NCBI GenBank assembly: GCA_027490925.1
Contig: JAIXXF010000012.1
Span: 1-64,000, forward strand
Direction of reading: 5' to 3'
DNA length: 64,000 nucleotides
DNA from: Comamonadaceae bacterium
GTDB taxonomy: Bacteria > Pseudomonadota > Gammaproteobacteria > Burkholderiales > Burkholderiaceae_C
The notes beneath the pieces were generated by a model that saw only the letters and a program-made list of their open reading frames with translations, had not been told where the DNA came from and searched no databases. Below, one piece after another: positions 1 through 9,649 of this stretch. The position numbers and the translations under genes are program-made. Within the stretch, counting starts at the first letter, position 1. Every line of letters begins with the position of its first letter.

Positions 1-2
1 AA

Positions 3-134
3 GACCCTCAGCCGGAGTTGCACATCCGGGGCGACCGCTCGGTGCGCTACGAGCGTGTCGCTCAGGCCATGGCCGCCGCTCAGTCCGCAGGCGTGCGCAA
101 AATCGGGTTCGTGACGGAAGCGAGCACCCGATGA
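3..134 (+). CDS. exbD: ExbD/TolR-family biopolymer transport protein, C-terminal end only
   Basis: Only the last 43 codons are in the window; the gene begins before base 1. The visible tail reads as the periplasmic end of an ExbD/TolR protein: an L-H-I-R-G-D segment, then a helix rich in Ala, then K-I-G-F-V-T-E near the stop, which is the usual end of this family. ExbD works with ExbB and TonB in the inner membrane to pass proton-motive force to outer-membrane receptors. Its stop overlaps the start of the next gene (hemP) in an ATGA, which fits a haem/iron uptake operon. The assignment rests on a short tail, so TolR cannot be fully excluded, but the hemP neighbour favours ExbD. Confidence 0.72.
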   Translation, partial: DPQPELHIRGDRSVRYERVAQAMAAAQSAGVRKIGFVTEASTR

Positions 135-361
135 CGCGAAGCGACGGGACCGCCCTCACCTCACTGGTCGATTCGGTGGACGCCACACCGAGCGTGTCCT
201 GCCCAGACGGGTCTGGACGACCGAGACCAGCATCAGCCGCGGTGCGACCAGTGGACAGCCAATGGCTGCTTCAGGGCCAGAAAACGGTCGATATCGTACA
301 CAACGGCTCGGTTTACCGCTTGCAGGCCACCAAGTTAGGCAAACTGATTTTGACCAAATGA
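131..361 (+). CDS. hemP: Hemin uptake protein HemP
   Basis: This is a small protein of 76 residues whose last 35 residues carry the HemP signature: S-Q-W-L-L-Q-G, then V-D-I-V-H-N-G-S-V-Y-R-L-Q, ending K-L-I-L-T-K at the very C-terminus. HemP proteins are small factors linked to haem uptake; in some betaproteobacteria the homologue HmuP/HemP is needed for expression of the haem receptor gene. The N-terminal half (residues 1-40) is low in conservation and Ser/Pro-rich, so the real start could be internal. I kept the ATG because it overlaps the exbD stop as ATGA, which suggests translational coupling. Confidence 0.85.
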   Translation: MTRSDGTALTSLVDSVDATPSVSCPDGSGRPRPASAAVRPVDSQWLLQGQKTVDIVHNGSVYRLQATKLGKLILTK

Positions 362-448
362 CCCGGTGAGCTGTTCGCTCAACCGGACAAGCATCGAATC
401 GGCCTGATCCGATTCATGCACGGTCGGCTGGAGACCCTAGCGCCATGG

Positions 449-853
449 TCAACCCAAGGCTGCGATGCCGGCACGGGCGATTTGGGCGTCCTCGGGCGAT
501 TTGACACCGCTCACCCCCACCGCGCCAATGCATTGCCCCTCACGCAAGATGGGCACCCCACCTTCGAGCATGCCTTGCAAGGCCGGCGCGCTCAAAAAAG
601 ACATCCGCCCGCCGTTGATGACGTCCTCATAGACCTTGCTTTCGCGCCGCCCGAGGGCCGATGTGTGTGCCTTGGCTGGCGCGATTTGAGCGGAAATCGG
701 GGCAGCGCCGTCCAGCCGCTGCAGCCACAGCAGGTGACCGCCGTCGTCCACGATCGCGATCGAGACGGCCCACTGGTTTCTCAACGCCTCTGCTTCCGCC
801 GCAGCGGCAATGGTTTTCACGTCTGCGAGTTCTAGGCTGTGTTTGGTTTTCAT
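449..853 (-). CDS. GlcG/HbpS-family haem-binding-like protein (DUF336)
   Basis: The protein has 134 residues from the ATG at 853. It matches the GlcG/HbpS fold family: an N-terminal helix (L-A-D-V-K-T-I-A-A-A-A-E-A-E-A), the strand V-S-I-A-I-V-D-D-G-G-H-L-L, and the C-terminal G-G-V-P-I turn followed by I-G-A-V-G-V-S-G. HbpS of Streptomyces binds haem and senses redox stress; GlcG sits in glycolate operons; most members are uncharacterised. It lies beside hemP, which makes a haem-related role tempting but unproven. A TTG start at 901 would add 16 residues that do not look like the family. It is divergent from the downstream BI-1 gene. Confidence 0.8.
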   Translation of the reverse strand: MKTKHSLELADVKTIAAAAEAEALRNQWAVSIAIVDDGGHLLWLQRLDGAAPISAQIAPAKAHTSALGRRESKVYEDVINGGRMSFLSAPALQGMLEGGVPILREGQCIGAVGVSGVKSPEDAQIARAGIAALG

Positions 854-1003
854 GGAGGAAACTTTTTTCGTTGTTGACAGTCCACTGTACCTAAATCGCA
901 ATGACCAACACGGGCAAGCGGCAGGTATTGCGGTTGAAGATGGGGAGTGTCCACATCTTGACTGCTAGTATCTGGCTTACAAGCCTAAAACAGGAGTGAC
1001 CAC

Positions 1004-1705
1004 ATGAACGACCACGTGCAGACCATTGACCAAACGCTGGGCTACGGCCATGGCGAGCTGGCCGCCGTACGCCATCGCGTGCTGCGCAACACCTATTTGC
1101 TGCTGGCCCTCAGCATGCTCCCCACGGTGTTGGGGGCGTGGATTGGTGTGGCCACCGGCATCACCTTGCAACTGACCGGCGGGCTGGGGTTGGTCGTGTT
1201 CCTGGGCGGCGCTTTCGCCTTCATGTTCGCGATCGAGAAAACGAAGCACTCTGCGGCTGGCGTCCCAGTGCTTCTCGGCTTCACCTTTTTCATGGGCCTG
1301 ATGCTTTCTCGCATGATCGCGATGGTGCTGGGCTTCAAGAACGGCTCTGAACTGATCATGCTGGCGTTTGCTGGCACCGCTGGCGTTTTCTTTGCGATGG
1401 CCAGCTTGGCCAGCGTGATCAAGCGCGACTTGAGTGGACTTGGTAAATGGCTGTTCGTGGGCGCCATCGTGTTGATGGTGGGCGGCATCGTGAACGTGTT
1501 CGTGGGCTCGTCCGCCGGCATGATGGCCTTGTCGGTGGCCGCGATCGGCATTTTCAGCGCCTTCATGGTTTACGACCTCAAGCGCATCATCGATGGGGGT
1601 GAGACCAATTACATCAGCGCCACGCTGGCGCTTTACTTGAACGTGTTCAACGTGTTTCAGTCGATGTTGGCCTTGTTTGGCCTGATGGGTGGCGAGCGAG
1701 AGTGA
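1004..1705 (+). CDS. Bax inhibitor-1 / YccA family membrane protein
   Basis: The protein has 233 residues with seven predicted hydrophobic segments, beginning at about residue 28 after a hydrophilic N-terminus (M-N-D-H-V-Q-T). It fits the bacterial BI-1/YccA family in length and in its end: a Y-D-L-K-R-I-I-D-G-G-E loop followed by a last helix with L-Y-L-N-V-F-N-V-F. E. coli YccA modulates the FtsH protease, and YbhL/YetJ relatives conduct calcium; which role applies here cannot be told. A good purine-rich RBS (aggag) lies 8-12 bases before the ATG. It is a single-gene unit closed by a strong terminator. Confidence 0.93.
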   Translation: MNDHVQTIDQTLGYGHGELAAVRHRVLRNTYLLLALSMLPTVLGAWIGVATGITLQLTGGLGLVVFLGGAFAFMFAIEKTKHSAAGVPVLLGFTFFMGLMLSRMIAMVLGFKNGSELIMLAFAGTAGVFFAMASLASVIKRDLSGLGKWLFVGAIVLMVGGIVNVFVGSSAGMMALSVAAIGIFSAFMVYDLKRIIDGGETNYISATLALYLNVFNVFQSMLALFGLMGGERE

Positions 1706-1723
1706 TTTGGCTCTGCCGAAGAT

Positions 1724-1751
1724 AAAGGGGACCGCTGGTCCCCTTTTTTTT
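1724..1751 (+). terminator. Rho-independent terminator of the BI-1 gene
   Basis: A perfect 10-bp stem (AAAGGGGACC, 1724-1733, with GGTCCCCTTT, 1737-1746) with a 3-base loop is followed by a run of T. It lies 18 bases after the BI-1 stop and just before the convergent rlmD gene, for which the A-rich side of the stem could also act as a weaker terminator. Confidence 0.92.
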
Positions 1752-1767
1752 GGGACGCAGTGGTCGA

Positions 1768-3249
1768 TCAGACCGGCTTGACGCGTTCAAAAACCGCGAT
1801 GCTTTCCACATGCGCTGTGTGCGGAAACATGTTCACCACGCCCGCGGCCGTGCAACGGTAGCCGCCTTGGTGCACCAGAAGGCCCGCATCGCGGGCCAAG
1901 GTGGCGGGGTTGCAGCTCACATAGACGATGCGTTCGGGCGGCGCCCAGTTGCCAGGCCAAGAGCCACCCTCCGCCGGCTGCTGGTTCAGATCGGCCAGCG
2001 CCTTGGCCAGAGCAAATGCGCCCTCACGCGGCGGGTCCACCAACCACTTGTCGGCACGCCCGTCGGCAACCAAGCGTTCGGGCGTCATCTCAAAGAGGTT
2101 ACGCGCTACAAATTGCGTAGCATTGAACCCAGCCTCTTTAGGGGCTGAGGCCCGATTACGTTCCAAATTCTCTCTGGAGCGGGCGACCAGGGCTTCGCTT
2201 CCCTCAATCCCGAGCACCTGTCCTGCCAGTGTGGCCAGTGGCAAGGTGAAGTTACCGAGGCCGCAGAACCAGTCGATCACCCGCTCGTGTCGCTGAGGGT
2301 CCAGCAGGCGAAGTGCGCGCGAGACCAACACCCGGTTGATGTGTGGGTTGACCTGGGTGAAATCGGTGGGCTTGAAGGGCATCGTGATGCCGAATTGAGG
2401 CAGCGCGTAGGTCAACTCCGGGCCACCTTCGTCCAGCGGCCTAACGGTGTCTGGGCCTTTGGGCTGTAGCCACCATTGCAGGCCGGGCCGCTCGGCCGCG
2501 AACGCCCGCAGCCGCACAAGGTCGGCTTCGCTCAAGGGTTCAAGATGGCGCAACACCAGCGCGGTGACGTGGTCGCCACAGGCCAGTTCTATCTGCGGGC
2601 AGGTCTCGATCGCGTCCATGGATTGGATCAGCGCGCGCAGCGGCATGAGCATGGCGTTCACATGGGGGGGCAGTACACGGCACTCGCGCATGTCGGCCAC
2701 ATAGCGGCTCTTGCGCTCGTGGAATCCCACCAGCACCTCGCCCTTTTTATGCACGTGGCGCACCGACAAGCGGGCGCGGTAACGGTAGCCCCAAGCCGGA
2801 CCTTCGATCGCGCGCATCACCGTCTCGGGCCTCACTTTGCCCAGGTGCCACAGGTTGTCTTCCAGCACCCGCTGCTTGACGGCCACCTGAGCCGCCGGGT
2901 GCAGATGCTGCATCTTGCAGCCGCCGCAAGCGCCTGCGTGCAAGCCAAAATGCGGACATCCCGGCTGAACGCGCTGCGACGATTCGCGGTGGATGGCTGT
3001 GACCGTCCCCTGTTCCCAGTTGTTCTTCTTGCGGTGGACATTCACGCCCACCTCCTCAAAAGGCAACGCACCTTCGATGAACACCACTTTGCCGTCTGGC
3101 TTGCGGGCCACGCCTTGGGCATCGATGTCGAGCGCATCGACCCACAGGTGGCCGGGTGGCAAAACGTGGGTCGCGAGGGTGGCTTGGCTGGGTTCTTGGG
3201 GTTGCTCGGCAGGCAACTGGAACGTGTCGGGAGAGGTCACAGCGGTCAT
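1768..3249 (-). CDS. rlmD: 23S rRNA (uracil-1939-C5)-methyltransferase RlmD
   Basis: The enzyme transfers a methyl group from S-adenosylmethionine to U1939 of 23S rRNA. The 493 residues show a TRAM-like domain (about 32-90), a [4Fe-4S] ligand set with C98, C108 and C111 in [14 protein letters not shown] and a later Cys in D-M-R-E-C, then a Rossmann methyltransferase domain with [10 protein letters not shown] and the catalytic Cys in V-S-C-N-P. A V-D-P-P-R-E-G motif precedes it. The length is slightly above E. coli RlmD. In many betaproteobacteria rlmD lies just after nlpD-rpoS; here an exonuclease gene separates it from nlpD. Confidence 0.95.
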   Translation of the reverse strand: MTAVTSPDTFQLPAEQPQEPSQATLATHVLPPGHLWVDALDIDAQGVARKPDGKVVFIEGALPFEEVGVNVHRKKNNWEQGTVTAIHRESSQRVQPGCPHFGLHAGACGGCKMQHLHPAAQVAVKQRVLEDNLWHLGKVRPETVMRAIEGPAWGYRYRARLSVRHVHKKGEVLVGFHERKSRYVADMRECRVLPPHVNAMLMPLRALIQSMDAIETCPQIELACGDHVTALVLRHLEPLSEADLVRLRAFAAERPGLQWWLQPKGPDTVRPLDEGGPELTYALPQFGITMPFKPTDFTQVNPHINRVLVSRALRLLDPQRHERVIDWFCGLGNFTLPLATLAGQVLGIEGSEALVARSRENLERNRASAPKEAGFNATQFVARNLFEMTPERLVADGRADKWLVDPPREGAFALAKALADLNQQPAEGGSWPGNWAPPERIVYVSCNPATLARDAGLLVHQGGYRCTAAGVVNMFPHTAHVESIAVFERVKPV

Positions 3250-3289
3250 GCACGCATTGTCGCAGGGGCCAGCCCCACGCCAGACCGGT

Positions 3290-4075
3290 TCAGCCCCAGG
3301 CGGCGAGGTATTCCTGCCAGTGGGACTCTGTGGGCGCCAAGTGGCCGAGGCTGTCTTTGACCAGCGTCATTTCCTGGTCGTACTCGGTCTCGGTCAGTCC
3401 GCCGCGCATTTTCTGGAAACGGCAATAGAGCAAGTAGGTGTTCATCACATCGGTCTCACAGTACCGGCGGATCTCTTCCAACTGCCCGTTGAGGTAACCC
3501 TGGTAGACCATTGATCCGTCCATACCCAGCTTTCCTGGGAAGCCACAGAGCTTGGCCATGGCGTCCAAGGGGGCGTTGTTCTTGGGCTGGTACAGAGCCA
3601 GTAGGTCCATCAGGTCGAGGTGGCGCAAGTGGTATCGGCTGATGTAGTTGTTCCACTTGAACTCACGGTCATCGTCGCCAAGGTCCCAATATTTGTCGGC
3701 CACCACCCCGTGCTTCAACCCCCGGTAGTGCAGGACAGGCAGGTCGAATCCCCCGCCGTTCCAGCTGACCAGTTGCGGTGTGTGTTTTTCGACCGCGTGG
3801 AAGAACTGCTGGATAACCTTGGCTTCGCTTTGGTTGTCACGGTCCACGAACGAATGCACCTTCAAACCGTCGGCATTGCGAAACACACAGGACAGCACCA
3901 AGATCCGCTGCAAGTGCAGTGGCAAAAAGTCGCTCTGCCCCTTGTCTTTTCGCTCTTGAAGCCACGCTTGGTGAACTTCGGCGTCGCTTTGCTCCGGCGG
4001 GCTGGCACGCAAGGCGCGCAGACCGGCGATGTCCGGGATGGACTCGATGTCAAACACCAGAACCGGCCAGCTCAA
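3290..4075 (-). CDS. Predicted 3'-5' exonuclease, PolB-exonuclease-like (DnaQ fold)
   Basis: The 261 residues form one DEDD exonuclease domain. Exo I is F-D-I-E-S-I-P-D (D9, E11), exo II includes [12 protein letters not shown], and exo III includes [10 protein letters not shown]. The spacing fits the family described as related to the exonuclease domain of PolB, which has no polymerase domain. It likely trims 3' ends of DNA or RNA with two metal ions; the physiological substrate is unknown. It sits between nlpD and rlmD on the same strand, about 150 bases after nlpD, where rpoS lies in many relatives. Confidence 0.85.
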   Translation of the reverse strand: MSWPVLVFDIESIPDIAGLRALRASPPEQSDAEVHQAWLQERKDKGQSDFLPLHLQRILVLSCVFRNADGLKVHSFVDRDNQSEAKVIQQFFHAVEKHTPQLVSWNGGGFDLPVLHYRGLKHGVVADKYWDLGDDDREFKWNNYISRYHLRHLDLMDLLALYQPKNNAPLDAMAKLCGFPGKLGMDGSMVYQGYLNGQLEEIRRYCETDVMNTYLLYCRFQKMRGGLTETEYDQEMTLVKDSLGHLAPTESHWQEYLAAWG

Positions 4076-4226
4076 GGCAGCCTCCGGCCATTAGCCGGTT
4101 CACAAAGAAAGCACCGCACGGGGGTGAGGCGGGGCATGTGCGCCAGCGCCTTGGTGCGACCACATCGCCGCTCTGTGAAGCCTGTACCACACGGCACGCG
4201 CGGATCGTGGCGGGCCGGCACCATGT

Positions 4227-5153
4227 TCAACGGCTCGGCAAGTACTTGCTGGGATCCACTGGTTTGCCTTGGCGGCGAACCTCAAAGTGCAGCTTGACGC
4301 GGTCAGCGTCTGTGCTGCCCATTTCCGCGATTTTTTGCCCTTTGCGAACCGTTTGGTCCTCTTTGACCAGCAGGGATTGGTTGTGCGCGTAGGCAGTGAG
4401 GTAGGTGTTGTTGTGCTTCAGGATCACCAAGTTTCCGTAGCCGCGAAGACCCGCGCCTGCATACACCACCCGGCCGTCGGCGGCGGCAAACACCGGGTCA
4501 CCCGCCTTCCCAGCGAAGTCCAGCCCCTTGTTTTTGGCCTCGTCAAAACCGGCGATCACCGCGCCGTTGGTGGGCCACATCCAGGGCACTTCTTCGTCGC
4601 TCGCGGGCGGCGGCGCAGACGCCGGGGGCGCAGCCACGGGCGGAGCTTCCACGACCACAGCAGGGGCCGGAGTGGCGGCGCCCGCGCTGGGCGGCGGGGT
4701 AACAGTTCCGACGCCCGCAGGCGGCAGGGCCGACATGCTTGGCGACGACAGCAAGGGTGAGCTGGTGACGGGCTTGGTCTGCGCCACCGCCGGCTCTGAC
4801 GCAGGCGGCGACACGCGCAGCACCTGCCCCACCTCGAGCGAGTTGATGTTGGCGAGGTTGTTCCAGCGCGCGATGTCGGCCGGACGTTGCCCCAGTTCAA
4901 AACCAATGCGGTTCAAGGTGTCGCCTGGCCTGACCGTGTACGTGCTGGGGCGAACGGCGTTCTCGACGTCCACCGCCATGGGCGGGGTGTCGTTGGATGG
5001 GCGGACAACCGGCCGTGGCTTGCTGCCAGCACGGTCTTCGACTGGCGCCCGGTTCGGGGCGCGGTTGAACGAACAAGCGGACAACACCACCGCTATCAGT
5101 GCCAACGCCAAGACCGTTGTGTTTCGAAACGCCAAGAAGGACCTCCGGTTCAA
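4227..5153 (-). CDS. nlpD: Murein hydrolase activator NlpD-like lipoprotein (LysM + M23)
   Basis: The protein has 308 residues: a lipoprotein signal with lipobox L-S-A-C (Cys27), a LysM domain (about 72-115, Y-T-V-R-P-G-D-T-L to G-Q-V-L-R-V), a Pro/Ala-rich linker and a C-terminal LytM/M23 domain (about 190-308). In the M23 domain the first metal-site His is absent (G-L-D-F-A-G where active enzymes have G-x-x-x-H), while Y-A-H-N and L-H-F-E remain, so it should be an amidase activator rather than a hydrolase, as for E. coli NlpD. The ATG overlaps the pcm stop by 4 bases, so surE-pcm-nlpD form one unit. Confidence 0.92.
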   Translation of the reverse strand: MNRRSFLAFRNTTVLALALIAVVLSACSFNRAPNRAPVEDRAGSKPRPVVRPSNDTPPMAVDVENAVRPSTYTVRPGDTLNRIGFELGQRPADIARWNNLANINSLEVGQVLRVSPPASEPAVAQTKPVTSSPLLSSPSMSALPPAGVGTVTPPPSAGAATPAPAVVVEAPPVAAPPASAPPPASDEEVPWMWPTNGAVIAGFDEAKNKGLDFAGKAGDPVFAAADGRVVYAGAGLRGYGNLVILKHNNTYLTAYAHNQSLLVKEDQTVRKGQKIAEMGSTDADRVKLHFEVRRQGKPVDPSKYLPSR

Positions 5154-6019
5154 GCAACCCCTGATTTTAGGGGCACGAACAAGACCGGCTCCAAGAAGCG
5201 CTGCACCAAGCCAGAGGGGGTTTTGTCGACCACCGTGAGGGCTTGGCGGCCACCAGGCTGGTGCACTGGAGCGACCAAGCGCCCGCCCATCGCCAACTGG
5301 TCGAGCCAGGTTGCCGGCAGGGCCTCGCCGCCTGCGGCGGCGATGATGGCCGCATAGGGTGCGCCCTTGGGGTAACCCACCATGCCATCGCCCAGCAACA
5401 GGTGCAGGTTGGCCAATCTGAACGGGCGCAGGTTGTCCCGGGCCTTGTCATGCAGGCCCCGCAGTCGTTCCATGCTGTACACCTCGGTGGCCATGGCGCT
5501 CAACACAGCGGCTTGGTAGCCGCACCCGGTGCCGATTTCCAACACCCGACCAAGAGGCTGACCCAGGGTCGCCGACGGGGCGCGGAGCAACTCCAGCATG
5601 CGAGCCACCACACCCGGCTTGGAGATGGTTTGCGCCAAACCAATCGGCAAGCTGGTGTCCTCGTAGGCTTGGGTGGCCAGCGCAGAGTCCACAAACCGAT
5701 GCCGCTCCACCCGGCGCATGGCGCTCAGTACCACCGGATCCGAGATGCCCTGACCGGCCAGCAAGTCCACCAGGCGCTCGCGTGCGCGAGAAAAGTCCAC
5801 GCCGCCGTGGCCCATCACACCCGGCCGTGCTGGCGGGTTTCGAAAGGCGGGCACAGAAAACAACGAAGAAACTGGCGACTTGAGCGGTTCATCCTGATTT
5901 TCGGAACGTTTTCCGCCGCCAGCTCTTGACGCGCCGTTTGTATCCGCTATTTTTTTTGTAGCACCTACGACCCAGTTTGGCAAGGCGCCGCGTGCTGGAT
6001 GGCGGGGCGGCTGGGTCAT
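5150..6019 (-). CDS. pcm: Protein-L-isoaspartate O-methyltransferase
   Basis: Pcm methylates isoaspartyl residues in damaged proteins with S-adenosylmethionine to start their repair. The conserved core begins near residue 75 and includes the substrate segment around [17 protein letters not shown] and the SAM motif [12 protein letters not shown]. At 289 residues it is about 70 longer than E. coli Pcm because of a polar N-terminal tail. I kept the long start because its ATG overlaps the surE stop (ATGA), but the ATG near residue 69 is a reasonable alternative. It is the middle gene of surE-pcm-nlpD. Confidence 0.94.
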   Translation of the reverse strand: MTQPPRHPARGALPNWVVGATKKIADTNGASRAGGGKRSENQDEPLKSPVSSLFSVPAFRNPPARPGVMGHGGVDFSRARERLVDLLAGQGISDPVVLSAMRRVERHRFVDSALATQAYEDTSLPIGLAQTISKPGVVARMLELLRAPSATLGQPLGRVLEIGTGCGYQAAVLSAMATEVYSMERLRGLHDKARDNLRPFRLANLHLLLGDGMVGYPKGAPYAAIIAAAGGEALPATWLDQLAMGGRLVAPVHQPGGRQALTVVDKTPSGLVQRFLEPVLFVPLKSGVA

Positions 6020-6786
6020 GCCACTGTGCTGGCGTCCAACGCACCGGTGGTTTGCGCCCAGTGCTGCAGTCGGTCGTGATCGGTCAAGTCCACCTGCAAT
6101 GGTGTCATCGCCATATGGCCTTGAAATGTGGCGTGGAAGTCGGTGCCCTCTGCGTCGTCTTTGGCAGCACCAGCCGCGCCGATCCAGTACATCGTTTCCC
6201 CACGCGGGCTGGTTTGCGTGATCACCGGTTCAGCCAGGTGCCGCCGCCCCAAACGACACACCTTCATCGGTTTGATCTGTCCCAGCGGCAGATTGGGGAT
6301 GTTCACGTTCAACAGCCAGGGCGCGCCGCCGTGAAGGGCATTGGCTCCCAGCCGCTGCACCAGTTCGCGGGCTTTTGCGGCGGCGGCGTCCAGGTGTTGC
6401 CAGCCCTTGTCGGTCTGCGAGAACGCGATCGCGGGGACGCCGAACAGATAGCCTTCCATGGCCGCACCCACGGTGCCAGAGTAAATGGTGTCGTCCCCCA
6501 TGTTGGCGCCGTTGTTGATGCCACTGACCACCAGGTCGGGGCGATAACCCAACAACCCGGTGAGCGCGATGTGCACGCAGTCGGCCGGCGTGCCATTGAC
6601 GTAGCGAAAACCGTTGGCCGCCCGGTGCACATACAGCGGGGAGTGCAGCGTGAGCGCGTTCGACTTCGCGCTGTTGTTGTGTTCCGGTGCGACCACCTCC
6701 ACCTCCCCGAGATCTTTGAGTGCTTCATACAACGCCAAAATGCCGGGCGCTTGGTAGCCGTCGTCGTTGGAAATAAGGATTTTCAT
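6016..6786 (-). CDS. surE: 5'/3'-nucleotidase SurE
   Basis: SurE is a metal-dependent phosphatase that removes phosphate from nucleoside monophosphates and short polyphosphates. The 256-residue protein starts [11 protein letters not shown], where the paired Asp residues bind the metal, and has the family segments [12 protein letters not shown] and [24 protein letters not shown]. The reading frame continues open upstream to 7461, but that extra part lies opposite the quinone-oxidoreductase gene and has no family similarity; the ATG at 6786 gives the exact SurE N-terminus. First gene of surE-pcm-nlpD. Confidence 0.97.
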   Translation of the reverse strand: MKILISNDDGYQAPGILALYEALKDLGEVEVVAPEHNNSAKSNALTLHSPLYVHRAANGFRYVNGTPADCVHIALTGLLGYRPDLVVSGINNGANMGDDTIYSGTVGAAMEGYLFGVPAIAFSQTDKGWQHLDAAAAKARELVQRLGANALHGGAPWLLNVNIPNLPLGQIKPMKVCRLGRRHLAEPVITQTSPRGETMYWIGAAGAAKDDAEGTDFHATFQGHMAMTPLQVDLTDHDRLQHWAQTTGALDASTVA

Positions 6787-6892
6787 GGGGGTGACCAAAA
6801 ATGACATCGGATTGTAGGTCGCTGCCGTGACAAGACCTGCACCCATCGCGCTCCTATGATCTCCACTTTGCGTCAACGCAAGTGGAGACCTC

Positions 6893-7879
6893 ATGCACGC
6901 TTGGCTATGCCACGACCCAACCGGGGTGGACGCCCTGACCTGGACCGAACTGCCGACACCAGAGCCCGGACCGGGCGAGGTGCGGGTGGCGATTCGGGCT
7001 GCCAGCCTGAACTTTCCCGACCTGCTGATCGTCCAGAACAAATACCAGATGAAGCCAGCGCTGCCGTTTGTGCCGGGCTCGGAGTTCGCAGGCGTGGTGG
7101 ACGCTTTAGGCGCGGGCGTGACGCACCTCCACGTGGGCCAGCCAGTCGCCTGCATGCCAGGTACGGGTGGTTTCGGCACCCACGCCGTCGCGCCCGCGTC
7201 CTTGTGCGTGCCCCTGCCACCGAACTTCGAGATGGTGCACGCTGCGGCCTTCATTTTGGTGTACGGCACGTCCCACCACGCTTTGATCGATCGCGCACAG
7301 CTCCGGGCTGGTGAAACGGTGCTGGTGCTCGGTGCCGCCGGGGGTGTGGGCACGTCTGCGATCCAGATCGCCAAAGCCGCGGGTGCCCGGGTGATCGCCG
7401 CAGCCTCCACCGACGACAAATGCGCGCTCTGTGCGTCGATTGGTGCGGACGTGACGATCAACTACACCGCCCACAGCCTGCCACAAGCGTTCCGTGAAGC
7501 GGTGAAAGCCGCCACCAGCGGCCAGGGCCCCGACGTGGTCTACGACCCGATCGGCGGCGACTTCGCTGAACCCGCATTCAGGTCCATTGCGTGGCGGGGC
7601 CGCTACTTGGTGGTGGGGTTTGCGAGTGGCCCCATTCCCTCGCTGCCACTGAACCTGATGTTGCTCAAAGGTGCGTCGCTGGTGGGTGTGTTTTGGGGCG
7701 ACTTTGCTAAACGCGAGCCCCAGGCCAATGCCGAGATGCTGGGTGAGCTTGTCCGGTGGTACGGCGAGGGCAAAGTCAAGCCAGTGGTGGACCGCACCCT
7801 GCCCATGACCGAACTCAAAGCCGCTTACGCCCACATGGGCTCGCGCAGCGTCAAGGGCAAGTTGGTGTTGGTGAACTGA
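6893..7879 (+). CDS. NADPH:quinone oxidoreductase-like, zinc-independent MDR-family reductase
   Basis: The 328-residue protein is a medium-chain dehydrogenase/reductase without the catalytic zinc ligands. It has the N-terminal substrate domain (A-A-S-L-N-F-P-D, then [12 protein letters not shown]) and a Rossmann domain with [17 protein letters not shown] for [13 protein letters not shown] is also typical of the QOR group. Substrates could be quinones or enoyl compounds; the sequence does not decide. It is divergent from surE across about 107 bases, and convergent with the crotonase gene. Confidence 0.9.
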   Translation: MHAWLCHDPTGVDALTWTELPTPEPGPGEVRVAIRAASLNFPDLLIVQNKYQMKPALPFVPGSEFAGVVDALGAGVTHLHVGQPVACMPGTGGFGTHAVAPASLCVPLPPNFEMVHAAAFILVYGTSHHALIDRAQLRAGETVLVLGAAGGVGTSAIQIAKAAGARVIAAASTDDKCALCASIGADVTINYTAHSLPQAFREAVKAATSGQGPDVVYDPIGGDFAEPAFRSIAWRGRYLVVGFASGPIPSLPLNLMLLKGASLVGVFWGDFAKREPQANAEMLGELVRWYGEGKVKPVVDRTLPMTELKAAYAHMGSRSVKGKLVLVN

Positions 7880-7922
7880 CACCGAAATATCCACCGAAGC
7901 CCAGGGCCAGGGCTCGATAGGG

Positions 7923-8858
7923 TCAAAGCCGGGCTTTGGCCGCTGCGAGTTGGGCCTCCAACTCCGCCACCCGGGCCCTTGCCTCGTCCCCCTGGGGGAT
8001 GTGCTGGCCACTGTCTCGCCATTGCACAGCGGCCTTGAATCCGTTGACCTCGGCAAAGCGCCGAAACCACAGCCCCTCGGGGTTGTGGCGGGTGATGCCA
8101 TCGAACAAGGTGGCGAACATCTGGCTTTGCTCCAAACCCATGGAATGCCATACCTGATTCACCACCAGTTTGTGCATGGCGAGGTGAGACTGGGGCACGC
8201 CAGCAATGCGCTGTGCCAGCCGCTGGGTCGCCGCCTCCAACTCCGCAGCGGGTACCGCCAGATTGGCAAGGCCCCACTCGGCCGCCTGGGCACCGTCGAT
8301 GGTGTCGCCCGTGAACATGAGCTGCTTCGCCCGGGTGGCACCCAGCCTGTAGGTCCACATGGCGGTGGTGGGACAGCCCCACACGCGGGTGGGCATGTAG
8401 CCAATGCGCGCATCGTCCGCCATGACCAGCAGGTCGCAACACAAGGCGATGTCGCTGCCGCCCGCCACCGCGTAGCCGAGCACTTTGGCGATGGTGGGTT
8501 TGCGGCAACGCCACAAGGACATGAAGTCATCGGTGTGGCCTTTCATGGCAGCGTAGTCCACCATCGGATCCCAGGGCGTCTTTTCCTGTCGGCACGGATG
8601 ATCGCCCACCGCCCCTTCTGTTCCCACACCTTCTGCGTACTCCGCGAGGTCGTAGCCCGCGCAGAAAGCCCGGCCAGCCCCCTCCACAATGACGACGTGT
8701 ATGTCGTCGTTCGCCTCCGCCCACGCCACCGCTCGCCGAATGTCGCCAGGCGTACCGTTGCCGATCGGGTTCAGTCGCTCAGGCCGGTTCAACACCAGGC
8801 GGGCGATGCGCTTCTGCTGCGGGTCGTGGTCTATCAATACGGTGCCAAAGGCGGGCAT
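7923..8858 (-). CDS. Enoyl-CoA hydratase/isomerase (crotonase) family protein
   Basis: The protein has 311 residues with the crotonase oxyanion-hole motifs: [13 protein letters not shown] (about 61-73) and a second one at [12 protein letters not shown]. Compared with standard hydratases it carries an insert of about 35 residues after the first motif (containing T-P-W-D-P-M-V-D-Y) and a C-terminal helix rich in Ala/Glu/Lys, and the usual Glu pair of FadB-type hydratases is not clear. It may act on an uncommon CoA ester. Nothing near it indicates a pathway. Confidence 0.85.
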   Translation of the reverse strand: MPAFGTVLIDHDPQQKRIARLVLNRPERLNPIGNGTPGDIRRAVAWAEANDDIHVVIVEGAGRAFCAGYDLAEYAEGVGTEGAVGDHPCRQEKTPWDPMVDYAAMKGHTDDFMSLWRCRKPTIAKVLGYAVAGGSDIALCCDLLVMADDARIGYMPTRVWGCPTTAMWTYRLGATRAKQLMFTGDTIDGAQAAEWGLANLAVPAAELEAATQRLAQRIAGVPQSHLAMHKLVVNQVWHSMGLEQSQMFATLFDGITRHNPEGLWFRRFAEVNGFKAAVQWRDSGQHIPQGDEARARVAELEAQLAAAKARL

Positions 8859-9028
8859 GGGGTCTCCTCAGGTCGGGTTGAACAGGGCGCGGCCTTCGTC
8901 TCGCGGCTCTTTGCCAAGTGTAGACAAGCGCAGTCAGTGCTGACGTGCCGGGTGCTCGTATTTGGGCGAGGCACAGTGAAATCCGCAAAGTCTCTCAAGC
9001 ACAGGTGCGCCAACGCACTGTGAGCCGC

Positions 9029-9523
9029 ATGCGGCGGCGTCACAGTTCACCCATGCCGACGAAGATGCAGGCGCCCGCGTTCGGGCCGCAACCCACCGCT
9101 ACCGCCCTGATGGCGTGGCGCTGCCCGCTCATCGGCGTCTTGTGTCACTGGTTGATGGGCGGTTTGGTGGGCACTGCGTCCGCGACGGGTGCTGACACCG
9201 TGGGTGAAAAGATCGGCGTCACCGCTCAGATACAAGTCCCGGGGCGGGCTGAAGTGGCCCGCATGGACGCGACCTTGCACCTCGACCTCTCGCAGTTGAC
9301 GTGGCACCTTGGCCCGGTCGGAGCGGTGGCCCCGGTGCAGGCCATGACACTGGGCCATGGCGACGCCTACCTCGTGGTGACGCACCCCGACGATGGCCAA
9401 CCCTGGTTCGGTCGCCTTACGCTTGCGCCAGCGACAGTGACCGACCTGCTGAACGGGCACTGGGCCATGGTGTTGTGGGGTGCTGGTGGCCCTGTGAGCG
9501 CACCGATTCGGTTGCGGCCGTGA
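9029..9523 (+). CDS. Hypothetical protein with N-terminal hydrophobic segment, start of polysaccharide locus
   Basis: I do not recognise a family. From the ATG at 9029 it has 164 residues: a short basic N-terminus, one hydrophobic segment (about residues 24-48, W-R-C-P-L-I-G-V-L, then L-M-G-G-L-V-G) that may be a signal peptide or anchor, and a beta-rich remainder ending V-S-A-P-I-R-L-R-P. Repeated T-L-H-L, V-V-T-H and L-T-L-A strands suggest a small periplasmic beta domain. The ATG at 9053 is an equal alternative. The next gene follows after a gap of about 125 bases in the same direction, so it may belong to the polysaccharide locus. Confidence 0.5.
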   Translation: MRRRHSSPMPTKMQAPAFGPQPTATALMAWRCPLIGVLCHWLMGGLVGTASATGADTVGEKIGVTAQIQVPGRAEVARMDATLHLDLSQLTWHLGPVGAVAPVQAMTLGHGDAYLVVTHPDDGQPWFGRLTLAPATVTDLLNGHWAMVLWGAGGPVSAPIRLRP

Positions 9524-9649
9524 CACGGCGCCGGCCACTGGTGTGGTTCCCTCTGTTCGACAACGCACCGACCACCGGCCCCGTTACGGCCAACATTGAC
9601 GGACGTCCCCACCCCGTCACCAGCCCCCTGGGCTTTTGAGAAGGCGACC

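Noticed and set aside
2476-3360. Long plus-strand frame opposite rlmD
   Set aside because: It is an antisense shadow of a clear high-GC gene and has no domain of its own.
6787-7461. Upstream extension of the surE reading frame
   Set aside because: It lies opposite the quinone-oxidoreductase gene, has no family similarity, and the ATG at 6786 gives the exact SurE N-terminus.
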